Assembly: GCA_964573725.1 (NCBI GenBank)
Contig: CAZNLJ010000070.1
Coordinates: 1-16,900, forward strand
DNA from: UBA6168 sp964573725
GTDB taxonomy: Bacteria > Bacteroidota > Bacteroidia > Chitinophagales > Saprospiraceae
DNA: 16,900 nucleotides
Direction of reading: 5' to 3'
Under the pieces are notes generated by a model. It was not told where the DNA came from. It saw only the letters and a list, made by a program, of their open reading frames with translations, and searched no databases. Below are positions 1-5,801 of the stretch, one piece after another. Positions within the stretch are counted from its first letter, which is position 1. Every line of letters begins with the position of its first letter. The translations under genes were made by a program, and so were the position numbers.

Positions 1-2
1 AG

Positions 3-104
3 GTCCCGGCCGGCGCCCAGGCCGTCGGCAACACCCTGCAGGTGGACCTCCAGGCTACCCTGACCACGGCTGGGAACGCAACGCTGACCATCCGGGAGGA
101 GTAG
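3..104 (+). CDS. 3' end of an unrecognised gene (partial)
   Basis: An open frame enters from the left edge and stops at TAG 102-104, giving 33 residues that end in LTIREE. The sequence alternates hydrophobic and small polar residues (TLQVDLQATLTT, NATLTI), which would fit the last strands of a beta-rich secreted or cell-surface protein. That is only an impression, and no family is recognised. Codon use is GC-rich like the formate dehydrogenase genes. It is supported as a real gene mainly by the intrinsic terminator that follows at 197-225. Most of the gene lies outside the window. Confidence 0.5.
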   Translation, partial: VPAGAQAVGNTLQVDLQATLTTAGNATLTIREE

Positions 105-196
105 GCTCCCCGCTTGGTGGTTCCACAAGGCCGGGACACTTCCGGACGGAGCGACGCCAAGATTTTTTTCTTGTTATGCAGAGAAATATTTAGAAG

Positions 197-225
197 GACG
201 CGGGTTTCAACCCGCGTCTTTTTTT
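197..225 (+). terminator. Rho-independent terminator of the upstream gene
   Basis: A perfect 10-bp stem GACGCGGGTT / AACCCGCGTC with a 2-nt loop is followed directly by seven T residues (219-225). It lies 92 bp after the stop codon at 104 and points in the same direction. The insertion-sequence end begins at the last T. Confidence 0.9.
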
Positions 226-244
226 GGTGTAATTCAAAATGTCG
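226..244 (+). repeat. IS terminal inverted repeat (outer end)
   Basis: GGTGTAATTCAAAATGTCG recurs identically at 16847-16865. It differs at only two bases from the GTGTATTTCAAAATTTCG repeats at 451 and 577. It abuts the terminator T-run on the left and the transposase remnant on the right, so it reads as the right-hand end of an insertion sequence whose transposase is on the minus strand. Confidence 0.75.
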
Positions 245-246
245 TA

Positions 247-483
247 TCACGCCACCTTTTCAAAATGGTCACGGATGATATCGGATTGGTGATTTTTGCA
301 GGACAACCTCAGTATTATCATATTGGCGCAACTATCATTCGCCCACCGCTGGCCACTTCTTTTCATTCTTACCTGCAGCAGGGTTCGATGGGTAGATTCC
401 ATGGCGCCACTTCCTATCATCCATCCTTGTTCCCGATAATATCGGTAAAAGTGTATTTCAAAATTTCGGCCCTCGTAACACAT
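247..483 (-). pseudogene. C-terminal remnant of an IS transposase (ISKra4-like)
   Basis: The minus strand encodes 78 residues. Residues 13-55 contain YYREQGWMIGSGAMES and RMKRSGQRW, the glycine-rich and basic C-terminal signature that I associate with ISKra4-type and related DDE transposases. The first 12 residues are read out of the MITE-like inverted repeat at 451-469, so true transposase homology probably begins near 450. The N-terminal and central catalytic parts are missing, so this is a dead fragment. It ends 3 bp from the terminal repeat at 226-244, as expected for the 3' end of such a gene. The exact IS family is uncertain. Confidence 0.7.
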
Positions 484-577
484 CTATTAATATGTATATA
501 AATTAATAATTGATAGTTTTTATTTATTCATAATTTTTAAAATATTAAGAAATATGTACCGAAATTTTGAAATACAC
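451..577. mobile_element. MITE-like 127-bp element with perfect 19-bp inverted repeats
   Basis: GTGTATTTCAAAATTTCGG at 451-469 is exactly inverted at 559-577. The 89 bp between them are very AT-rich and non-coding. The repeat is close to the IS end at 226-244, so the element could be a non-autonomous derivative mobilised by the same transposase family, or an internally deleted copy. No target-site duplication is visible: the left flank is GGTAAAA and the right flank is CCGCGGC. It interrupts or replaces the upstream part of the transposase gene at 247-450. Confidence 0.65.
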
Positions 578-592
578 CCGCGGCTTATCCCC

Positions 593-714
593 GGGCGCCA
601 ACCAAATTGTCGCTTTACCGGCTTTTGCGACTTCCGGCTGCGTGCAGACCGGTTTCCTGAGTCCAGTTTTTACCCCTTTTAAAATAGCCCTGACAGGGCG
701 CCAACCAAATCGTC
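593..714 (+). repeat. Pair of 19-bp imperfect direct repeats
   Basis: GGGCGCCAACCAAATTGTC at 593-611 recurs as GGGCGCCAACCAAATCGTC at 696-714, one mismatch, 103 bp apart. The first copy begins 16 bp after the MITE-like element. Function unknown; it may be debris of a duplication around an insertion site. Confidence 0.5.
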
Positions 715-1031
715 ATCATGGAAGGTCGATTCCTGTCAACCCCGTACATCCGCATGTACCGGGCCCTTCCCGGGCGGTGGGGAGAAAAGGCGGCGGTGCT
801 GCGATACCTTGCGTCTCCGCGGCCGGAATCACCTCGAAAGACAGCGTCCCGGCCCCGCATCGAAGCGGGGAAGAAAAGACAAGCGCCTTGTCCGTGAAAC
901 GCATGGTGACCCTGCGGTCGATTCCCCGGGGAAGATACCATGGCAAGCGGGTCGGCCGCGGCTTGTATGCGACAATTTGAATTGGGCCCCATCCGACACG
1001 CCGATAAGCGGCACCAGGACCGCTTTTTTTG

Positions 1032-1039
1032 TATATTTG
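1032..1039 (+). promoter_or_regulatory. Candidate -7 promoter box for the formate dehydrogenase operon
   Basis: TATATTTG matches the Bacteroidota TAnnTTTG -7 consensus and follows a run of seven T. It would give a leader of about 110 nt before ATG 1157. No clear TTTG box is present about 20 bp upstream, so support is partial. The predicted leader contains three GTACCGG motifs of unknown significance. Confidence 0.35.
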
Positions 1040-1156
1040 GCTTTACCCGGAAAATATGAATACGTCGCCGAGGCGGTACCGGCATCCATGGCCTCGAGCG
1101 CCCCCGTACCGGCGTCGGCATCCGGGTACCGGTCACATCGCTGAACAAAAAGAGCC

Positions 1157-2821
1157 ATGTCAAAGAACCTAAGTGAGTTGTCATATCGCAAAGGCCTGAC
1201 GGGCAATCTTTTCGAGGCCATGGGCATCGCGGCCCGCTCGGAGGGCAGCCCGGATCCGGCGGAGATGGACCGGTTGGCGGAAGCCTTCCTCGTCGGTTCA
1301 TCCAGCATATACGGGGCCGTCAGTTTCTACGATTTCCTCCGGGAATCGAACAAGGGCAAGGAAGCCTATGTCTGCAACGGAACGGCCTGTGTCTGTGCCG
1401 GCAAGCAGGAATCCGTGCGGGCCGAGCTGGAACGGCACTTCTCCGCCGACCAGGTCGGGCACATGACCTGCCTGGGCCGGTGCCATGAGAATGCGGCCTT
1501 CCACTACAAAGGCCGGAATTACTCGGGTGCCGACATCGGCCGGTTTGCCGACATCCGGAAAGGAGCGGATGCAGGCCGGGACCAATACCATACCGGGCAC
1601 CTGGGCCCCGCCTTGCTGACGGCCGGGATTCCCGACGTGCCGGCGTATTACCAGCTGCTGCAGGACGTCCTTGACAAAGGGGCGGACTGGGCCTTGGCGG
1701 AAATCAAGACATCCCGGTTGCGCGGGCGGGGCGGGGCGGGGTTTCCCATGGGCTTGAAGCTCGAATCCTGCCGGCAGTCCGAATCGGATGTCAAGTTCAT
1801 CATTTGCAATGCCGACGAGGGCGATCCAGGTGCCTATTCCGACCGGTATCTGCTCGAGCAGCGGCCCCACTCGGTGCTGTTCGGCATGTTGGTGGCCGGC
1901 TATGTCACCGGTGCGGCGTGGGGAATCCTGTACATCCGGGCAGAATACCCGGAGGCGGTCCGGGAAGTCCTGTCCGCCCTCGAAGCGGCCCGGTCGGCCG
2001 GATTCCTGGGCCGGAACATCCTCGGCTCCGGATTCGACTTCGAGGTCAAGGTCATCCAGGCTCAAGGCGCCTACATCTGCGGGGAGGAGACGGCCTTGAT
2101 CAACTCCATCGAAGGACAGCGCCCCGAAGTCCGCGTACGCCCCCCATTTCCCACCCAGGTCGGGCTCTTCCACAAGCCGACGGTCGTCCAGAACGTGGAA
2201 ACACTGGCCGCCGTCCATGCGGTCCTGGCCGGCGGCGGTGCCCGGTATGCCTCGCTGGGCACGGAGCAATCGAAAGGTACCAAGCTGGTGAGCCTCGACA
2301 GCTTTTTCCGGCGCCCCGGCATCTACGAGGTCGAAATGGGGACGCCCTTGGTCCAGGTGTTGGAGGAAATGGGCGGCGGCTTTGTCCGACCTGTCAAGGC
2401 CCTGCAGGTCGGCGGCCCCCTGGGCGGGCTGGTCCCGGTCGGAAAAATACCCGACCTCACCCTGGATTACGAGTCCTTCAGCCGGCAGGGCTTCCTGCTG
2501 GGCCATGCCTCCGTGGTTTGTGTCCCGGCCGATTTTCCCATGCTGGAATTCCTGGAACACCTGATGGATTTCGCCCGTTACGAAAGCTGCGGCAAGTGCT
2601 TCCCCTGCCGGCTGGGTACCCAACGGGGCTATGAAATGCTCCGGGATGCCCGCGCCGGGAGCGCGACCATCGACCGCCCCCTGTTCGACGACCTGTTGGA
2701 GACCCTGCAGAAGGGTTCCCTTTGTGCCCATGGCGGCGGAATCCCCCTGCCGGTACGGAATGCCCTGCAGTACTTCGAACATGAACTCGCCCCTTATTTC
2801 CACGGAACGTCCGCATCCTGA
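1157..2821 (+). CDS. NAD-dependent formate dehydrogenase diaphorase subunit, NuoE-NuoF fusion (FdwB/FdsGB-like)
   Basis: This 554-residue protein is the electron-output module: it takes electrons from the catalytic subunit and reduces NAD+ in the cytoplasm. Residues 1-~135 are a NuoE/FdsG-type thioredoxin-fold domain with [2Fe-2S] cysteines C73, C78, C105 and C109. Residues ~150-550 are a NuoF/FdsB domain with the FMN loop GRGGAGFP (190-197), NADEGDPGAYSDR (218-230), GAYICGEETALINS, and the [4Fe-4S] set C478, C481, C484, C523. ATG 1157 is the first start after an in-frame stop at 1142. The next gene begins 15 bp downstream and encodes a catalytic subunit, which favours formate dehydrogenase over complex I or a hydrogenase diaphorase. 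The same fusion is known in the tungsten FDH1 of Methylobacterium; the metal here cannot be read from sequence. Confidence 0.93.
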   Translation: MSKNLSELSYRKGLTGNLFEAMGIAARSEGSPDPAEMDRLAEAFLVGSSSIYGAVSFYDFLRESNKGKEAYVCNGTACVCAGKQESVRAELERHFSADQVGHMTCLGRCHENAAFHYKGRNYSGADIGRFADIRKGADAGRDQYHTGHLGPALLTAGIPDVPAYYQLLQDVLDKGADWALAEIKTSRLRGRGGAGFPMGLKLESCRQSESDVKFIICNADEGDPGAYSDRYLLEQRPHSVLFGMLVAGYVTGAAWGILYIRAEYPEAVREVLSALEAARSAGFLGRNILGSGFDFEVKVIQAQGAYICGEETALINSIEGQRPEVRVRPPFPTQVGLFHKPTVVQNVETLAAVHAVLAGGGARYASLGTEQSKGTKLVSLDSFFRRPGIYEVEMGTPLVQVLEEMGGGFVRPVKALQVGGPLGGLVPVGKIPDLTLDYESFSRQGFLLGHASVVCVPADFPMLEFLEHLMDFARYESCGKCFPCRLGTQRGYEMLRDARAGSATIDRPLFDDLLETLQKGSLCAHGGGIPLPVRNALQYFEHELAPYFHGTSAS

Positions 2822-2836
2822 TCCAACCGCATCCCT

Positions 2837-5563
2837 ATGGAACAACTGGCATACATCAACGGCCGACCTTACGAATACCGGAACGGGGAAACCATCCTCG
2901 CATTCGTCCGCCGCACGGAAGGCGACCACCTGATCCCCACCCTCTGCGACGCACCCAACCTGGATCCCTTCGGGGCTTGCCGCGTCTGCAGCGTGGAGGT
3001 GGCTACCGCCGCCGACGGGCCGCGCCGTACCCTGGCCTCCTGCCATACACCGGTATCCGGCGGCCTCCATATCCATACCTCGACCCAGGCGGTCCGGAAG
3101 CTTCGCAAGAATATCATCGAACTGGTGCTGACCGACCATCCCCTGGATTGCCTGACCTGCGAAGTGAACGGCAATTGCGAACTCCAATCGGTGGCGGCGG
3201 CGGTCGGTATCCGGGAGGTCCGGTATCCGGCCGGTGAGAACCACCTGGCCCGCGCCAAGGATGAAAGCCATCCCTACCTGCGTTCGGACCTGACCAAGTG
3301 CATCAATTGTTACCGCTGCGTCCGGGCCTGTGACGAGGTGCAGGGCCAGTTCGTGTTGAACATGGCCGGTCGGGGCTTCGACAACCGCATCGTCAAAGGG
3401 CAGGACGTCACCTTCGCCGAGTCGGATTGCGTCAGCTGCGGGGCCTGTGCCCAGGCTTGCCCGACTTCGGCCATCTCGGACGTGTTCCAGTCCAAGGCCG
3501 TCCAGGCCCCCACCAAGACCCGGACCGTCTGCAATTACTGCGGTGTCGGCTGCAACCTGGAGGTCGCCTCCGCCGATGGGGAGATATTCGGCATCCAGGC
3601 GCCCTATGATGCCGAGGTCAACCAAGGCCATACCTGCCTCAAAGGCCGCTATGCCTTCCGCTTCTACAACCATCCCGACCGCCTCACCGACCCCCTGGTC
3701 AAACGGAACGGGGTGTTCGAAAAGGTCTCCTGGGAGGAGGCCTACGACCATATCACCACCCGATTCCGGCAGTATATCGCCGAAGCCGGTCCCGACAGCC
3801 TGGCGGGAATCTCTTCCGCCCGCTGTACCAACGAGGAGAACTACCTGATGCAAAAGTTCTTCCGCGCCGTGGTCGGCACGAACAACATCGACGGCTGTGC
3901 CCGCGTCTGCCATTCCCCCACCGCCCTGGGTATGCAACGGACCTTCGGGACGGGGGCGGCGACCAATTCCATCGAGGACCTCCGCTTCGCGGATTGTATC
4001 CTCGTCATCGGCGCCAACCCCACGGCAGGCCATCCGGTGACGGGCGCCAAACTCAAACAGTTCGCCATGCGGGCGGATAAGGTCTCGATCGTCATCGACC
4101 CGCGCAGGACGGAACTGGCCCGCTACGCCACCTACCACCTGGCCCTGCGGCCCGGCACCAATGTGGCGGTGCTCAACATGATGCTGTACTACATCATTTC
4201 GGAAGGACGCGAAGACCAGGCCTTCATCGAGGCCCGGTCGGAAGGATATGCCGATTTCAGGCGGCAGGTCCTCGCGGTGGACATCGACCGCATGGAGGCC
4301 GTCTCCGGCGTCCGCCGCGAACTGGTGCGCGAAGCGGCCATCGCTTATGCCCAGGCACCGAATGCCATGAGCTTCCACGGACTGGGTGTCACCGAACACT
4401 CCCAGGGAACCTTCACGGTGGTACAGATCGCCGACCTGGCCATGCTGACTGGCAATATCGGCCGTCGCGGGGTCGGGGTGAACCCGCTGCGGGGACAAAA
4501 CAACGTCCAGGGACTGGCCGACATGGGGGTCCAACCCCACCAGGGTGCCGGCTACCTCGATGTGACCGATGACGCGGTAAACCGGACCTACTCCGAGTTC
4601 TACGGCGTGGATGTGCCCCGGCAGGTCGGCTTCAAGATTCCGGAGATGTTCGACGCCGCCCTCGAAGGGAAACTCAAGGCGCTCTGGATCATCGGCGAGG
4701 ATGTCGTCCAGACCGACCCCAATACCAACAAGGTGAGGAAAGCCCTCGACCGGCTCGACCTCCTGGTGGTCCAGGAACTGTTCCTGACCGAAACGGCCAA
4801 GCTGGCCGATGTGGTCCTGCCCGGCGCTTCCTTCCTCGAGAAAAGCGGTACCTTCACCAATGGGGAACGGCGCATCCAAAAGGTCAACCAGGTGGTCTCT
4901 CCCCTCGGGAATGCAAAGGCCGACGGCCAGGTCATCGTCGACCTGATGAACCGGATGGGCTACGGACAAGCGGACTACTCACCGGCCGGCGTCTTGGCGG
5001 AAATAGCTGCCATCGTCCCTTTCTTCGCCGGGGTCACCTGGGAAAACCTGGGCACCAACGGCAAACAATGGCCGGTGCTGCCCGACGGTACGGATACCAA
5101 GATCCTGCATGCCGACCGGTTCAAGAAAGGGAAGGGGACCTTCCTGTTCCATGCGTTCCGCGAATCGAACGAAATCCTCCGGCATGCCAAGGACTATCCC
5201 TTCATCCTGACCACCAACCGCGACCTGGAACATTACAACAGCGGGGTGCAGACCCGCCGGACCGCCAATGTCGACATCCATACCCAGGACTTGCTCTGGA
5301 TCCATCCGGCGGATGCCGACGCCCACGGTATCCGCGACGGCGACAAGGTCTGCGTGGAATCGCCCCGGGGCAAGGTCGATATCCGGGCCAAGGTCACGGA
5401 GGATGTCAAACGCGGGGTGCTGAGCACTACCTTCCATTTTCCGGAAATCATGGTGAACCTGGTCACTTCCGATGAACATTGCTCGGAATCGTTGTGCCCG
5501 GAGTATAAGGTGGTGGCGGTCCGGATCCGGAAGAGCAAAGGGAAATTCGCCGCGGCGGATTGA
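2837..5563 (+). CDS. NAD-dependent formate dehydrogenase catalytic (alpha) subunit, Mo/W-bisPGD (FdwA/FdsA-like)
   Basis: This 908-residue subunit would oxidise formate to CO2 at a Mo or W bis-pterin site and relay electrons to the fused NuoE-NuoF partner. The N-terminal NuoG-like part carries a [2Fe-2S] set C37/C48/C51/C69, a His-ligated [4Fe-4S] (H101, C105, C108, C114) and two ferredoxin clusters (C155/158/161/165 and C198/201/204/208). The molybdopterin domain starts with its own [4Fe-4S] (C232, C235, C239, C267). The active-site motif CARVCHSPT places a Cys-His pair at C358-H359, the family's metal ligand and adjacent histidine, so this is the Cys and not the selenocysteine form. The C-terminal molydopterin-dinucleotide-binding region contains TTNRDLEHYNSG. 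Length matches the family. No fdhD, formate transporter or cofactor gene is in the window. Confidence 0.93.
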   Translation: MEQLAYINGRPYEYRNGETILAFVRRTEGDHLIPTLCDAPNLDPFGACRVCSVEVATAADGPRRTLASCHTPVSGGLHIHTSTQAVRKLRKNIIELVLTDHPLDCLTCEVNGNCELQSVAAAVGIREVRYPAGENHLARAKDESHPYLRSDLTKCINCYRCVRACDEVQGQFVLNMAGRGFDNRIVKGQDVTFAESDCVSCGACAQACPTSAISDVFQSKAVQAPTKTRTVCNYCGVGCNLEVASADGEIFGIQAPYDAEVNQGHTCLKGRYAFRFYNHPDRLTDPLVKRNGVFEKVSWEEAYDHITTRFRQYIAEAGPDSLAGISSARCTNEENYLMQKFFRAVVGTNNIDGCARVCHSPTALGMQRTFGTGAATNSIEDLRFADCILVIGANPTAGHPVTGAKLKQFAMRADKVSIVIDPRRTELARYATYHLALRPGTNVAVLNMMLYYIISEGREDQAFIEARSEGYADFRRQVLAVDIDRMEAVSGVRRELVREAAIAYAQAPNAMSFHGLGVTEHSQGTFTVVQIADLAMLTGNIGRRGVGVNPLRGQNNVQGLADMGVQPHQGAGYLDVTDDAVNRTYSEFYGVDVPRQVGFKIPEMFDAALEGKLKALWIIGEDVVQTDPNTNKVRKALDRLDLLVVQELFLTETAKLADVVLPGASFLEKSGTFTNGERRIQKVNQVVSPLGNAKADGQVIVDLMNRMGYGQADYSPAGVLAEIAAIVPFFAGVTWENLGTNGKQWPVLPDGTDTKILHADRFKKGKGTFLFHAFRESNEILRHAKDYPFILTTNRDLEHYNSGVQTRRTANVDIHTQDLLWIHPADADAHGIRDGDKVCVESPRGKVDIRAKVTEDVKRGVLSTTFHFPEIMVNLVTSDEHCSESLCPEYKVVAVRIRKSKGKFAAAD

Positions 5564-5575
5564 TCGCTGCCGGCG

Positions 5576-5648
5576 CCCCGCTTCGCGGGGGAGGGTCCGC
5601 GAATGGGGTGGATTCGGCGAATTGGTGTTTTTTGCCCCGCTTCGCGGG
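5576..5648 (+). repeat. Two copies of a GCCCCGCTTCGCGGG hairpin repeat
   Basis: CCCCGCTTCGCGGGG (5576-5590) and CCCCGCTTCGCGGG (5635-5648) each fold into a tight GC stem with a TTC loop. The bases after each copy are also related (GGGT..G..AATGG / GGGT..G.CAATCGG), so these are two diverged copies of a roughly 40-bp unit 59 bp apart. They sit 13 bp after the formate dehydrogenase stop. Neither is followed by a T-run, so they are REP-like intergenic hairpins, possibly stabilising the mRNA 3' end, and not standard terminators. Confidence 0.6.
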
Positions 5649-5770
5649 AAAGGGTTTGGCAATCGGAGGCTTGGTCGCGTCATCCTCCTGATACTCCTGC
5701 TGGCCGACGGCAAAATCTGCTCCTGCACAGCTTTCCCGCTGTCGTTGGATAAGGATTCGGCAAATAGGTG

Positions 5771-5778
5771 TAGATTTG
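5771..5778 (+). promoter_or_regulatory. Candidate -7 box for the SNF2 operon
   Basis: TAGATTTG matches TAnnTTTG. A TTG occurs 23 bp upstream (5745-5747), at the edge of the usual spacing for a -33 element. It lies 24 bp before the likely start at 5802 and would give a very short leader. Confidence 0.4.
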
Positions 5779-5801
5779 ACTTAACAAGCAGCCTTTCCCA
5801 C

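Larger units (their letters stand above)
578..1156. other. GC-rich stretch without a convincing gene
   Basis: Long open frames exist on both strands (567-980 and 809-1144 plus; 615-1301, 716-946 and 829-1308 minus), but they overlap heavily, give low-complexity Arg/Pro/Ser-rich proteins and match nothing I recognise. The two minus-strand frames 829-1308 and 716-946 together yield beta-strand-like text (KAVLVPLIGV, then RVTMRFTDKALVF), so a frameshifted gene relic is possible but not demonstrable by eye. A small hairpin CCCCGC/GCGGGG lies near 853-870. The last ~110 bp are probably the leader of the formate dehydrogenase operon. Confidence 0.4.

Noticed and set aside
1298..4969. A 1223-codon open frame on the minus strand across the formate dehydrogenase genes
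   Set aside because: It is a shadow of the GC-rich coding strand; the plus-strand proteins carry every family motif and the minus product has none.
5472..5801. N-terminal extension of the SNF2 frame into the formate dehydrogenase gene
   Set aside because: It would overlap the upstream gene by 92 bp in another frame, reads low-quality sequence through the hairpin repeats and lacks family similarity; ATG 5802 fits better.
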